Assembly: GCF_002027705.1 (NCBI RefSeq)
Contig: NZ_MBTG01000018.1
Span: forward strand, 62,001 to 126,000
Direction: 5' to 3'
DNA: 64,000 nt
Source of the DNA: Paenibacillus ferrarius
GTDB lineage: Bacteria > Bacillota > Bacilli > Paenibacillales > NBRC-103111
Part shown: positions 1 to 9,157 of the stretch, in pieces
Layout of the letters: every line of letters begins with the position of its first letter
Numbering within the stretch: the first letter of the stretch is position 1
Program-made: the position numbers and the translations under genes
Notes under the pieces: model-generated
Seen by the model: the letters and a program-made list of their open reading frames with translations, nothing else
What the model was told of the DNA's origin: nothing
Database searches by the model: none

Positions 1-1
1 T

Positions 2-328
2 GTCATTCGCCAAGATTATATTCGAACAGCCAAAGCGAAAGGCTTGAAATTACGCGTTATCATTTATAAACATGCCCTCAAGAATGCACTGATTCCTGTC
101 ATTACCGTGGTGGGACTACAGTTCGGCGTATTGCTCGGCGGTACGGTCTTAGTAGAATCTGTCTTTGCCATTAACGGACTTGGACGGCTAATTGTAGATG
201 CCATTCGCATGCGTGACTTGCCTATGGTACAGGGTGGCGTACTGATCGCCTCCATCATTTTCGTCATGGTTAACCTTGCGGTCGACGTCCTGTATCGCAA
301 CTTCAACAAACGTATCGAGCTGGATTAA
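2..328 (+). CDS. Peptide ABC transporter permease, DppB/OppB type (3' part)
   Basis: This is the C-terminal end of a membrane permease for di/oligopeptide uptake; the gene starts before the window. The reading frame is open from the first bases, which encode the cytoplasmic EAA loop (RQDYIRTAKAKGL) that docks onto the ATPases. The hydrophobic segments LIPVITVVGLQFGVLLGG and GGVLIASIIFVMVNLAVDVLY follow. The end is typical of the DppB-like subunit rather than the DppC-like one. Two ATPase genes follow after 14 bases, so this is one operon. Family and role are well supported; the exact substrate is not visible. Confidence 0.9.
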   Translation, partial: VIRQDYIRTAKAKGLKLRVIIYKHALKNALIPVITVVGLQFGVLLGGTVLVESVFAINGLGRLIVDAIRMRDLPMVQGGVLIASIIFVMVNLAVDVLYRNFNKRIELD

Positions 329-342
329 AAGGAGGGAACTAG

Positions 343-1374
343 ATGCTTAAACAACAAGAGAAGGTTTTGGAAGTAAGCAATCTTCAGACACACTTCTTTA
401 CCGATGAAGGCGTAAGCAGAGCTGTTGACGGCATTGATTTTACGCTCCATAAAGGGGAAACGCTCGGACTTGTAGGCGAATCGGGCTGCGGTAAAAGTAT
501 TACATCGCTTTCCATCCTCAGGCTGATCGCCAGTCCCCCCGGGCGAATCGTTAACGGAGAAATCCTTTTCAAAGGACAAGACTTATTGAAAAAAACGGAT
601 AAAGAAATGGGTGCCATCCGCGGCAACGAAATCTCAATGATTTTCCAAGAACCCATGACTTCTTTAAATCCCGTGTACTCGGTTGGGGAACAAATCGCAG
701 AAGTTTTTCGCCATCACCAAAAGCTCGGGAGAAAGGAAGCCTGGGAGAAAGCAGTCGACATGCTGCGTCTGGTCGGTATTCCCTCCCCGGAGAAGCGCGC
801 CAAACAAGAGCCTTATGAACTTAGCGGCGGCATGCGGCAGCGGGTGATGATCGCCATGGCGATGGCTTGCAGCCCGGAGATTCTTATTGCTGACGAGCCG
901 ACAACCGCTCTGGATGTAACGATTCAAGCGCAAATCCTGGATCTGATGAAGCTGCTGCAGAAGCAAATGGGCATGAGTATCATTATGATCACCCACGATC
1001 TGGGGGTCGTTTCTGAAACGTGCGATCGCGTAGCCGTGATGTATGCCGGCAAGATCGTGGAATATACCGCGGCTGGCGAGTTATTCGCCAATCCGAAACA
1101 TCCCTACACAGTAGGATTACTTAACTCTCTTCCTCGTGCGGACCAAGACCAAGAAGAACTGCAAGCGATCCAAGGAAGTGTTCCAAGTCCATACAACATG
1201 CCTGCGGGATGCCGTTTTGCTCCTCGTTGTCCGCAAGCGAGAGAACTTTGTCATACAACTGTACCGGAGCTAACCGACGTCGGAAATGGCACTCAGGTTC
1301 GCTGCTGGATGTATACACCAGAGTGGAACGTACAGCTTGATGCGCATATGAAAGCGGGGGGCTCAATCCAATGA
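343..1374 (+). CDS. Peptide ABC transporter ATP-binding protein, DppD/OppD type
   Basis: Cytoplasmic ATPase that powers peptide import with its heterodimer partner encoded next. Visible motifs are Walker A (GESGCGKS), the Q-loop (FQEPMTSLNP), the signature (LSGGMRQRV), Walker B (ILIADEPTTALD) and the switch histidine (ITHDLG). The C-terminal oligopeptide-transporter extension has the cysteine pattern CRFAPRCPQARELC, which in this family can bind an Fe-S cluster. Length (343 aa) is normal. A GGAGGG site lies upstream of the ATG. The last four bases overlap the start of the next gene (ATGA), implying translational coupling. Confidence 0.95.
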   Translation: MLKQQEKVLEVSNLQTHFFTDEGVSRAVDGIDFTLHKGETLGLVGESGCGKSITSLSILRLIASPPGRIVNGEILFKGQDLLKKTDKEMGAIRGNEISMIFQEPMTSLNPVYSVGEQIAEVFRHHQKLGRKEAWEKAVDMLRLVGIPSPEKRAKQEPYELSGGMRQRVMIAMAMACSPEILIADEPTTALDVTIQAQILDLMKLLQKQMGMSIIMITHDLGVVSETCDRVAVMYAGKIVEYTAAGELFANPKHPYTVGLLNSLPRADQDQEELQAIQGSVPSPYNMPAGCRFAPRCPQARELCHTTVPELTDVGNGTQVRCWMYTPEWNVQLDAHMKAGGSIQ

Positions 1375-2378
1375 CAATACCTATGGAGCGTGGCAAGGAT
1401 AAGAAGGTTTTAGTTGAAATCAACCATTTGAAACAATACTTTCCGATCAAAGGCGGCATCTTAGGGCGAACCGTGAACCATGTAAAAGCTGTGGACGATA
1501 TCAGCTTTAACATTCATGAGGGAGAAACGCTTAGCATTGTAGGTGAATCAGGCTGCGGCAAATCAACTACAGGACGAGCTTTATTGCGCCTGGATGAACC
1601 GACTGGAGGAGATATCCACTTTCAGGATAAGGATGTCCTTGGCCTGAATAAGCGTGAGCTCAGAAAGCTGCGCAAGGACATGCAGGTCATCTTCCAGGAT
1701 CCTTTTGCCTCGCTGAATCCTAGGCAAACCGTCCGCCAAATTCTCGGCGAAGCGCTCACCATTCAAGATGTCATTCCGAAGGAAAAGCGGACAGAACGTA
1801 TTCAGGAACTGCTTGACAATGTCGGGTTACGGTCCGACCATATCGACCGATACCCGCATGAATTCAGCGGCGGTCAGCGCCAACGTATCGGCATCGCACG
1901 CGCATTAGCTGTGGAGCCGAAGCTTATCATCTGCGATGAAGCCGTTTCTGCACTGGATGTGTCCATCCAAGCACAAGTGCTGAACCTGCTGAAGAAGCTC
2001 CAGCATCAATATAAGCTGACTTATTTATTTATCTCCCATGATCTGGGCGTGGTACGCCACATCTCCGATCGGGTGATGGTCATGTATCTAGGTAAAATCG
2101 TAGAAATTGCGGACAAAAAATCGCTTTTCGATAACCCGCAGCACCCTTATACCAAAGCTCTCCTTTCCGCCATTCCTGTACCCAATCAGAAGGAAAAGAA
2201 AGAGCGCATCCTGTTGACCGGCGATGTTCCCTCTCCCATCAATCCGCCTCAGGGATGCCGCTTTCATACGCGCTGCCCGTTTGTCGTTGAAACGTGCAGA
2301 TCAAAGGAGCCTGAGCTGCGCTTTACCGGTGAAGGACATCAAGCAGCTTGCCACTTGGTTGCTTCAGGTAATTATTGA
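1371..2378 (+). CDS. Peptide ABC transporter ATP-binding protein, DppF/OppF type
   Basis: Second ATPase of the peptide importer. Walker A is GESGCGKST, the signature is FSGGQRQRIGIARAL, Walker B is LIICDEAVSALD, and the switch is ISHDLG. The C-terminal tail carries CRFHTRCPFVVETC, as in its partner. The N-terminus (VEINHLKQYFPIKGGILGR) is characteristic of the F subunit. It starts inside the preceding gene's stop region and is the last gene of the transporter operon in view. No solute-binding protein gene follows, so it must lie upstream of the window or elsewhere. Confidence 0.95.
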   Translation: MTIPMERGKDKKVLVEINHLKQYFPIKGGILGRTVNHVKAVDDISFNIHEGETLSIVGESGCGKSTTGRALLRLDEPTGGDIHFQDKDVLGLNKRELRKLRKDMQVIFQDPFASLNPRQTVRQILGEALTIQDVIPKEKRTERIQELLDNVGLRSDHIDRYPHEFSGGQRQRIGIARALAVEPKLIICDEAVSALDVSIQAQVLNLLKKLQHQYKLTYLFISHDLGVVRHISDRVMVMYLGKIVEIADKKSLFDNPQHPYTKALLSAIPVPNQKEKKERILLTGDVPSPINPPQGCRFHTRCPFVVETCRSKEPELRFTGEGHQAACHLVASGNY

Positions 2379-2456
2379 CTTCATTCGCTTTATCATGACG
2401 AATAATTTAAACTGGTAGAGAAAACAACTATTAAAACCGTATGCAGAAGGGATCTC

Positions 2457-3212
2457 ATGCTTAGCTTTGAGGGTTTTACCTTACTCATTTTGCTGTTTAT
2501 TTTAGCTCCAATTATTGGGGCTATTACTTTATTATTTTTGTTTGTCTTTGAGAAACGCATTGATCTCCTGGAAAACAAAACGAAGAAGATAGAGTTGGAA
2601 AAAGAGCTGCAGCAATCGCTTTACAACCAATTAAATCAGCAAATCCAGCCCCATTTTTTATTCAATTCGTTGAACGTGATTCTAACCTTGGCGCGCTTGG
2701 AACGTACGGAAGAATTGGTCAGAGCCCTTGAGGTCTTCTCCCAATTCCTTAAGTTTAAGTACAAAACCACCGAACCCGTTATTCCTCTTCGTGAGGAAAT
2801 TCGTTACACGGAGTACTACATCGAGATTCAAAAGCTGCGTTTCGGTACTCGCCTTACAGTTACTCTAACGTGCGATGAAGAACTCCAGGAAGCCTATATC
2901 CCGCCTTTTGTTTTGCAGACCATTGTTGAGAATGCGTTTAAGCACGGGTTGGAACGGAAAGTTGGAGCCGTGAATCTTGATATCCGTTTTTCCCTTGAAC
3001 AGGAGACGGCAATTCTTCTTGTCTTCGATAATGGCACGATGGAGCAAGAGGAATCTGCCATGGAAGCGAAGAGCGGACATGGCTTGGACAACATTAGACG
3101 CCGTCTGCATCTTTACTTTGCCGATCGGGCTAGCTTACAGATTCAATCAATCCCGGAGACAGGTACGAAGGTGCAAATCAAATGGCCTTTCATCATAGAA
3201 CCTAACTTATAA
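2457..3212 (+). CDS. LytS/YesM-family sensor histidine kinase, short form
   Basis: Membrane-anchored sensor kinase of 251 aa. It has one or two N-terminal hydrophobic segments (LLILLFILAPIIGAITLLFLFVF) and a short coiled stretch. The His_kinase motif is QIQPHFLFNSLN, with the phosphoacceptor histidine near residue 66. The HATPase domain shows the N-box VENAFKHGLE and the G-box GHGLDNIRRRL. There is no extracellular sensing domain, unlike YesM kinases of about 590 aa, so the signal may come from the membrane or a partner protein. Its response regulator starts 11 bases downstream and a sodium:solute symporter follows, suggesting control of, or sensing through, that transporter. Confidence 0.9.
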   Translation: MLSFEGFTLLILLFILAPIIGAITLLFLFVFEKRIDLLENKTKKIELEKELQQSLYNQLNQQIQPHFLFNSLNVILTLARLERTEELVRALEVFSQFLKFKYKTTEPVIPLREEIRYTEYYIEIQKLRFGTRLTVTLTCDEELQEAYIPPFVLQTIVENAFKHGLERKVGAVNLDIRFSLEQETAILLVFDNGTMEQEESAMEAKSGHGLDNIRRRLHLYFADRASLQIQSIPETGTKVQIKWPFIIEPNL

Positions 3213-3223
3213 GAGGTGACCTA

Positions 3224-3922
3224 ATGAATGTATTACTCGTGGATGACGAGCCTCTTGAGCTGGAACAGCTTGAATATCTGATACACCCGCTTTTTCCTTT
3301 TTGGACCTTGTACAAAGCATCCGATAGCTGCCAAGCTACCGCCATTAGCCAAAAGGTAAAGATTCATCTTGCCTTTCTTGATATCAATTTGCCAGGCAAG
3401 TCAGGACTGGAACTTGGCGAAGAGCTGCGTCAACATAATCAAGATATTGAGATCATAATCGTCACCGCCTACCAAAACTTCCATTATGCCAAACAGTCCA
3501 TCCGTCTTGGTGTGGTCGATTACATGACGAAGCCGGTCATCCAAAGCGAGCTGAATGATATTCTGAGCAAATACCGCAATAAGATGCCGCAATCCAAGTA
3601 CTCCCATGTTATTCATGACGCGCTGACCATCATTCATGAAAAATATGCAGAAAAGCTCGCGCTTGCCGACCTTGCCGCTGAGGTGCACATTAATCCAACC
3701 TATTTAAGCCGCCGCTTTCATGACGAAGTTGGTGTGTCATTCTCCGAATACTTGATGCAGTACCGCATTCAGATTTCCAAAAAGTATCTCCTGTCTCATC
3801 CCGATTGGAGTATTTCTACCGTATCAGAGAAAAGCGGCTTTAACAGCCAGCATTACTTTTGCACCATTTTTCGCAAAAGCACAAGCCAAACACCTAAAGA
3901 ATATCGCGAGAAGGAGAAATAA
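3224..3922 (+). CDS. Two-component response regulator with AraC-type output
   Basis: DNA-binding regulator of 232 aa. The receiver domain has the acidic pair DDEP, the phosphorylated aspartate in AFLDINLPG and the switch lysine in YMTKP (residues 1-120). An AraC helix-turn-helix pair follows (LADLAAEVHINPTYLSRRF and ISTVSEKSGFNSQHYFCTIFRK). It has no long linker domain, so it is shorter than YesN-type regulators. The RBS is AGAGGTGA. It pairs with the kinase just upstream and is followed after three bases by the symporter gene, its likely target. Confidence 0.92.
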   Translation: MNVLLVDDEPLELEQLEYLIHPLFPFWTLYKASDSCQATAISQKVKIHLAFLDINLPGKSGLELGEELRQHNQDIEIIIVTAYQNFHYAKQSIRLGVVDYMTKPVIQSELNDILSKYRNKMPQSKYSHVIHDALTIIHEKYAEKLALADLAAEVHINPTYLSRRFHDEVGVSFSEYLMQYRIQISKKYLLSHPDWSISTVSEKSGFNSQHYFCTIFRKSTSQTPKEYREKEK

Positions 3923-3925
3923 ACC

Positions 3926-5239
3926 TTGCTTTACCAATCATTTCGTGAATATGCGCAGGGAGCAGCCAAGATTGGCATAGGTCTGGGAGTAATATCAATC
4001 TTAGCCAGATGGGTAACAGGCATTACCATCTTCGCCTCCCCCGAAGCGCTGGTCAAATATGGCATCTTTGGCGGAATTGGCTATGCGTTGATGGGAGCCA
4101 TCGCGCTGATGGCTTTTGGCTGGCTTGGGAAAAGGGTGCGTAAAGAGTTCGGCGACGGCTTGACCATTGGGGATTTTTTTCAATTTAAGCTTCACCGGGT
4201 CGGTTATTGGATGATGATTGCTATCCTGCTTATCACCAGTATCGAGGGCTTATTTACGCAGGGAATGGCCGCAGGCGTGCTTGTCAATATTTTGTTCGGC
4301 ATCCCAATTTCAATTGGAATGCTTTGTTTCTTCCTGTTTTGCGTCGTCTATGTCGGCTTTGGCGGAATTGTCCTGATTCAGCGTTTGGCCTTCGTTCAAG
4401 TCATATGTATGTTTGCCGCAGCCATCCTCATCCCCCTTTATTTTTTCATTGCAAAAGGGGTTGAAAACGTTTATCAAGGAATTCGCCTCTATCATCCTTA
4501 TTTACTCGTGCTAAACAATCACGAAGGATTGTTTTTTATGTGTACAGGCCTATTCATTGGCTTCGGGCAAGTTTTCGTCGACCAAGCAACGTGGCAACGT
4601 CTATACATGCTCGAAGGCAAAAAAATCGTGCCCACCTTCCTGCTATCCGGGCTCATCTGGGCAACCGTTCCGCTAGCTTTTTCTTCGTTAATTATGGTCG
4701 TTATATTTACAGGCAGTTTTAATAACATTTATTCACTCTTATTTGATCTTATCCGCAAGATTGACACCATTTTCTTACTGGTGTTGTTCGTCCTCTGTTC
4801 ATTCGGTGCCGTAACCTCAGCCTTCGGCGCTGGGCTGCATTCCATGATCAGTCTCATCGCGGGCAACGTGTATCCCCTCTTGAAGCCTGACGCCAATGAA
4901 CGACAGAAGATGCGTATGGGATACATGCTTGCGATTGCAATCGGCGTTCTGTCGATTGTACTTACCTTTTTTTTCACACCTACACTTCTGGAGCTGCTCT
5001 TTTTCTTTGGCATTATTTACGCGGCACTCATTGTCCCTCTGTTGTTCATCGTTTTTAGCAAAGGAAAAGTGGACAATTTCATTCCTCTCTGCGCACTGAT
5101 AGGACTAGTCGCGGGATATACAAGCCGATACAAGTTAGGGAACTTAGACGCCGTCTGGGTTAGTATGATGGTGTCAAGCCTACTCGTCATTGTGCATTGG
5201 GGCAGTAAGTTTATTAAGAAACAACTGGGAAATCATTGA
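3926..5239 (+). CDS. Sodium:solute symporter family (SSS) membrane protein
   Basis: Polytopic inner-membrane transporter of 437 aa with about 12-13 hydrophobic segments. The motif FVDQATWQRLYMLEGKK and the helix GAVTSAFGAGLHSMISLIA are typical of the SSS family (LeuT fold, Na+-coupled uptake). The start is TTG, preceded by AAGGAGA at good spacing; the first ATG lies far into the protein. It directly follows a two-component system, so regulated uptake of a small organic solute is likely. The substrate cannot be read from the sequence. Confidence 0.85.
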   Translation: MLYQSFREYAQGAAKIGIGLGVISILARWVTGITIFASPEALVKYGIFGGIGYALMGAIALMAFGWLGKRVRKEFGDGLTIGDFFQFKLHRVGYWMMIAILLITSIEGLFTQGMAAGVLVNILFGIPISIGMLCFFLFCVVYVGFGGIVLIQRLAFVQVICMFAAAILIPLYFFIAKGVENVYQGIRLYHPYLLVLNNHEGLFFMCTGLFIGFGQVFVDQATWQRLYMLEGKKIVPTFLLSGLIWATVPLAFSSLIMVVIFTGSFNNIYSLLFDLIRKIDTIFLLVLFVLCSFGAVTSAFGAGLHSMISLIAGNVYPLLKPDANERQKMRMGYMLAIAIGVLSIVLTFFFTPTLLELLFFFGIIYAALIVPLLFIVFSKGKVDNFIPLCALIGLVAGYTSRYKLGNLDAVWVSMMVSSLLVIVHWGSKFIKKQLGNH

Positions 5240-5254
5240 GAGGAATCCACTTCT

Positions 5255-6142
5255 ATGCTTCGTTCTTACTTATTATTAATTTTTTGCGTTACCGTTTGGG
5301 GGAGCAACTTTGTCTTTGGCAACATGCTTGCCAAACAGTTCTCCCCCTTGTTTCTAGCCATGGCTCGCTTATTGTTCATCTCCTTGTTTCTACTGGGTTA
5401 TACACGGATTCGACACCGCTTCGTTCCCGTTGGCAAACAAGAGTGGAAGCTGCTTATCTTACTCGGCCTGATTGGCGTTTTTATAAACCAGTGGTCCTTT
5501 TATCAAGGCTTGCAAACGGCCGACCCGACCACCTCAGCGCTTATTCTAGCGCTAACTCCTATTACGACAGCCCTTTTAGCAGCCTTATTTTTAAAAGAAG
5601 CTTTAACGGTAACGATGCTAGCTGGCTCGCTTGTGGCAATCTCGGGTGTATTTCTCGTCGTTAATAATGGCGGGAAGCTGGCATTTCATATAGGCCACCT
5701 CTGGATCTTTATCACGATGATTACATTTGCCATCTCCATTGTATTAGTGCGTCTGCTGGCTCGCAGGCTGACCCCCATTATTACCACGCTGTATTCGACC
5801 TTGGTCGGGTTCGGCACGATGGTGCCGGTCGTACTGGCGGGTGGGACAGGCTGGAACATCAGTCATGAAGCTTGGGCATGGGCTTTGCTAATTATTACCG
5901 CTATTCTAATGCACGGAATAGTTACCCTCATTTGGAACAGCCAACTGCAAAAGGTTGGCGCGGCGAAGGCAGCGATGTTCTCGAACCTGGAACCGTTTGT
6001 CGCGATGATAGTTGGCTATGTAATACTCGGCCAGCTCGTTACCTCGCAGCAAATGATTGGTTCCTTATTCATCGTTGGCGGCGTTACCCTGGCATCCTTA
6101 ACTCTTTCCAAAGGAAAGTCACAGAGGGTGCTTCCCCAGTGA
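5255..6142 (+). CDS. EamA/DMT-family exporter
   Basis: Drug/metabolite transporter of 295 aa with ten predicted membrane helices in two EamA repeats. Repeat 1 begins FCVTVWGSNFVFGNMLAKQF and ends near LVAISGVFLVV; repeat 2 has the helix GAAKAAMFSNLEPFVAMIVG, the typical second-repeat signature. These proteins usually export amino acids or metabolites. It starts 15 bases after the symporter gene with AGAGGA upstream of ATG, so it may belong to the same transcript. A strong terminator lies about 90 bases downstream. Confidence 0.9.
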   Translation: MLRSYLLLIFCVTVWGSNFVFGNMLAKQFSPLFLAMARLLFISLFLLGYTRIRHRFVPVGKQEWKLLILLGLIGVFINQWSFYQGLQTADPTTSALILALTPITTALLAALFLKEALTVTMLAGSLVAISGVFLVVNNGGKLAFHIGHLWIFITMITFAISIVLVRLLARRLTPIITTLYSTLVGFGTMVPVVLAGGTGWNISHEAWAWALLIITAILMHGIVTLIWNSQLQKVGAAKAAMFSNLEPFVAMIVGYVILGQLVTSQQMIGSLFIVGGVTLASLTLSKGKSQRVLPQ

Positions 6143-6232
6143 GCAGATTAAAGGTTCTGGTGCAAGGATTTAAAAAAGTTCGTGGTTACCCGACACTAAA
6201 CCAAATATCTTATTTAGCCATTCAACAGCAGT

Positions 6233-6267
6233 AAGGGCAGGCGAATTATCATCGGCCTGCCCTTTCC
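6233..6267 (+). terminator. Rho-independent terminator after the DMT gene
   Basis: A perfect 10-bp stem (AAGGGCAGGC / GCCTGCCCTT) with a 12-nt loop, followed by a T-rich tract. It closes the plus-strand operon and stands 90 bases before the 3' end of the convergent Fe-S protein gene. Confidence 0.85.
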
Positions 6268-6359
6268 TTATCATATGATAAAGCCACGCTTATCAAGAAA
6301 TTCCTCATAGACAATGCTGAAATGGCTTGTTCATATTTCGATCATTAGAAAGAACGTGA

Positions 6360-6713
6360 TTATACCTCTTTGAGACCCCGCACAAATGAGTTCACATTCC
6401 TTAAGCAGCATGCCCCTTGCGGGTTGTTTACTTCGCATCCGCAGCGTCCCGCCTGAACGTGTGCTTTGATTTGGTTCGCAGGTTGTTGGTCAGTGCCTGA
6501 CGTTTGAAGAAGGCGCTCTCTCGTCCAATCAAAACAGTAACACACTGGTACATCCATGCTGAAGTAAACAATAGAGCAAGCAGAGTTTGAACAGAATAGG
6601 TAAGAGTTCTCAGGTGCAATGGTTTCTAATGCCGACGCTTTAAGCAGGGACTTGAGCGTTATAAGTTGCACATTCTTGCCTTTTTTACCGCAGGAAGGGC
6701 ATTCCAGAGCCAC
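6360..6713 (-). CDS. CopZ N-domain-like Fe-S/zinc metallochaperone, stand-alone
   Basis: Small cytoplasmic protein of 117 aa resembling the N-terminal domain of Archaeoglobus CopZ, which binds zinc and a [2Fe-2S] cluster next to a copper-binding HMA domain. Matching features are the N-terminal CPSCG pair, YLFCSNSACSIVYFS, PVCYCFDWT and the C-terminal GRCGCEVNNPQGACCLRNV, which supply about ten conserved cysteines. The HMA domain is absent. The start is GTG with a GAGGGAG site about 10 bases upstream. In other genomes such stand-alone proteins often sit by mercury or copper resistance genes, but none is visible here. Function is by homology only. Confidence 0.65.
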   Translation of the reverse strand: MALECPSCGKKGKNVQLITLKSLLKASALETIAPENSYLFCSNSACSIVYFSMDVPVCYCFDWTRERLLQTSGTDQQPANQIKAHVQAGRCGCEVNNPQGACCLRNVNSFVRGLKEV

Positions 6714-6914
6714 CCCGCGGCAAGCTCCCTCACTACGTCTAAACCTACCTTCAATGAAGTCTGTCTTTAATCTGTTAAATTGTTAGCATGGTAGCATGGT
6801 AGTATAACTCCTTGAGAAGTTATGAAGGCCGTGTTTAAATGTAACAATAGCATGAAATGACACGATAGGCTTGCGTCATGGCTTAGTACCATAGCGAGAA
6901 AGAAGGCTATAGAA

Positions 6915-7754
6915 GTGAAAAGAACATTCATAGATTTGTTAATGATAACAGTTGGTGCACTAGCTTTTGCGTTGGGCATTAATGTGTTTGTCATCCCTCA
7001 CGAGTTGGGCGAGGGGGGTGTGGTTGGCATTACTATCATTTTATATTATTTGATGGAATGGTCTCCAGGTTGGACAAGTTTGATTATTAATCTGTTACTG
7101 TTGGCAATTGGATGCCGTTTGTTAACAAGAAAGACAGTATTATATACAATCGTTGCCGTTTCTCTCCATTCGTTGTTTCTTCATCTGACCCAGGGTTGGC
7201 ATATTGCTTCAAACGATTTAATTGTGAGTTCCATTTTCGGAGGGGCTATGATTGGATTTGGCATCGGACTTATAGTTAGGGTAGGAGGTACGACTGCTGG
7301 CACTGTTATTATAGCGAAGTTGATGAACAAGTTCTGGGACTGGAATATCAGTTTTGCGTTGTTGTTGTGCGATGTTCTTGTAGCAATGTCCTCTTACTTT
7401 ATCATTGGCCCCGAAAGACTGATGTTCACCATTATTATGCTTTTCGTAGCTACCAAAGTGATGGAGTTCGTGATAGAGGGATTGAACCCAACGAAATCTA
7501 TAACGATTATTTCCAAAAAACAAGACCAAATAGCTCAACAAGTAAACACTCTTATGGATCGAGGTGTTACGGTCTTAAGCGGTCATGGTTATTATACGAA
7601 GACTTCCATGAATATTCTCTATATTATAGTCAAGAAACAGGAGGTTGCCCTGCTGAAGAACATCGTAAAATCCGCGGATCACGAAGCTTTCATGACGGTT
7701 CAAAATGTGCAGGATGTGTTCGGTAAAGGTTTTGTCGACATTCAAAATTCCTAA
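6915..7754 (+). CDS. YitT-family membrane protein (DUF161 + DUF2179)
   Basis: Membrane protein of 279 aa with about five helices. The motifs IPHELGEGGVVGITIILYYL and GFGIGLIVRVGGTTAGTVII are typical of the YitT/DUF161 domain. A C-terminal soluble DUF2179 domain follows (VTVLSGHGYYTKTSMNILYI ... LKNIVKSADHEAFMTVQNV). The function of the family is not established. The start is GTG with AGAAGG about 9 bases upstream; the first ATG would remove helix 1. This is the last intact chromosomal-type gene before the accessory region. Confidence 0.9.
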   Translation: MKRTFIDLLMITVGALAFALGINVFVIPHELGEGGVVGITIILYYLMEWSPGWTSLIINLLLLAIGCRLLTRKTVLYTIVAVSLHSLFLHLTQGWHIASNDLIVSSIFGGAMIGFGIGLIVRVGGTTAGTVIIAKLMNKFWDWNISFALLLCDVLVAMSSYFIIGPERLMFTIIMLFVATKVMEFVIEGLNPTKSITIISKKQDQIAQQVNTLMDRGVTVLSGHGYYTKTSMNILYIIVKKQEVALLKNIVKSADHEAFMTVQNVQDVFGKGFVDIQNS

Positions 7755-8345
7755 AAAGTATAACCAGTTTGAACAAAACACATTTTTTCACAAAAAGGAT
7801 TTGCTTTCTCTTTCTTTTCCCAAACGGTCTTAGTCTGCCGCTGTTATCATTGAACTAACGATTCTCGAGAGATCTAATCTTCATTTAAGAAAGTTTACTG
7901 GCCTAAGAAGCTCGATGGATTTCGAGGTAAATTGCATGAATTACAACTTAGTTTTGAAATACTTCTAACAAATACGTAGAAGGCTCATTCTACTGACAGA
8001 AGACCACATAGGACACGAGAGATAATTATCATTGACTTATTTACTTGGTTTATTCTCTAGATTGTAAGTTTTCGGTTTTAAGAAATCTGTATACAAAGTG
8101 TGCACTCACGTACGCAGCATATGGTGATGACTATCTCTGTTCCGTTGTGGCACAATGTTAAGCCCTATTTCAGGCTTGAACTTGGCGTAGGCACTCTTAT
8201 TAACATATATTTAATACAGTCATGTTTAAACTAAAGGAGGTTGATGCTCACCAAGATTCAAATCACCAGCAAGTATCTCTTACTTATCTGGACTAATAAA
8301 GAATGTTCCCCATCTGACCGTGTGAGTGCGCTGGTTTTCACCAAC
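7755..8345. other. Non-coding stretch with a worn transposon left-end fragment
   Basis: No convincing gene. At 7935-7972 the sequence (TTACAACTTAGTTTTGAAATAC, then TTCTAACAAA) matches the third TnsB-like site and inner edge of the left ends found at 10.8, 12.9, 23.1 and 43.2 kb. It is probably what remains of a further, older insertion. The rest shows nothing recognisable. Confidence 0.4.
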
Positions 8346-8573
8346 TTAAATTGTTACCGGTAGCCCAGAGAAAGGAGCAACCTCGTCATTCTTTTTTATT
8401 ATTTCTGCTATTAAATTTTTCCAATCATGTCTTTGGTCTTCTGTTATGTTTCTATCGATGTCATCAGAAAGCAATTTCACATCAAACTCAAGAAGATATC
8501 TATTAAGTCCGTATCTATAATCTGCAGTGTTATTAATACCTCTAGGACATTTCCCATGCGCCTCGTCTTGAGT
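8346..8573 (-). pseudogene. 5'-truncated hypothetical gene fragment
   Basis: An open frame of 75 codons ends in TAA but has no plausible start codon or ribosome-binding site, and runs into a stop at 8574. It reads GINNTADYRYGLNRYLLEFD then KLLSDDIDRNITEDQRHDW and looks like the C-terminal end of a soluble, charged protein. I do not recognise the family. It lies in worn DNA between the YitT gene and the acetyltransferase gene, consistent with a decayed accessory gene. Confidence 0.35.
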
Positions 8574-8666
8574 TTAACATTACCAAACTCGCCATTGCAC
8601 GCCTAGCGACTGCAACTCGCTTGTTCACGAGAGGGTTCATCTATTTTTTGCAATGGTTTTTGTTTC

Positions 8667-9137
8667 TTAATTTTTTAACTCTAACTCCATTTTCAAATCA
8701 GCTTCTAGATATTTGTTATTCCCTATTGGAACAAACGAAAACCCGAATTTCTTATACAATTCTATTGCAGCAATTAGTTTCTGATTTGTAAAGAGTATTA
8801 TTTTTTGAGCATCTTCAAGCCTAGATGTCTCTATACATTTTTCCATTAATCTTCTTCCTATTTTCAACCCTTGATATTTTTCTGTTACTGCAAGCTTTGC
8901 CAATTCGAATGTATTTTCTTTTTCTAATTTAATTAATGATACTGTTCCTACTATTTCATTATTGTATTGGGCAAAGAAAATAAAGCCTCCATCATTTAAT
9001 ACAGCTTCTTCTGGATTATTTATTATTCTCTCATCTTCAGGTTCAACATTAACGTATTTTTCAAGCCACTCGTAAGAGAGTCGTATTAAATCTTGCTTGT
9101 AATCACTTTTGTATGGAACAATTAATAATTCAGTCAT
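8667..9137 (-). CDS. GNAT-family N-acetyltransferase
   Basis: Acetyl-CoA-dependent acetyltransferase of 156 aa. The GNAT core is clear: FFAQYNNEIVGTVSLIKL (strands 2-4), LAVTEKYQGLKIGRRLMEKC (motif A, the acetyl-CoA loop) and AIELYKKFGFSFVPI (motif B). The substrate is unknown. I prefer the ATG at 9137 over the TTG one codon upstream because AGGGGGAT lies about six bases before it. It starts 20 bases after the MarR gene on the same strand, so the two probably form an operon controlled by that regulator. Confidence 0.88.
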   Translation of the reverse strand: MTELLIVPYKSDYKQDLIRLSYEWLEKYVNVEPEDERIINNPEEAVLNDGGFIFFAQYNNEIVGTVSLIKLEKENTFELAKLAVTEKYQGLKIGRRLMEKCIETSRLEDAQKIILFTNQKLIAAIELYKKFGFSFVPIGNNKYLEADLKMELELKN

Positions 9138-9157
9138 CAAAAATCCCCCTGTATGAT

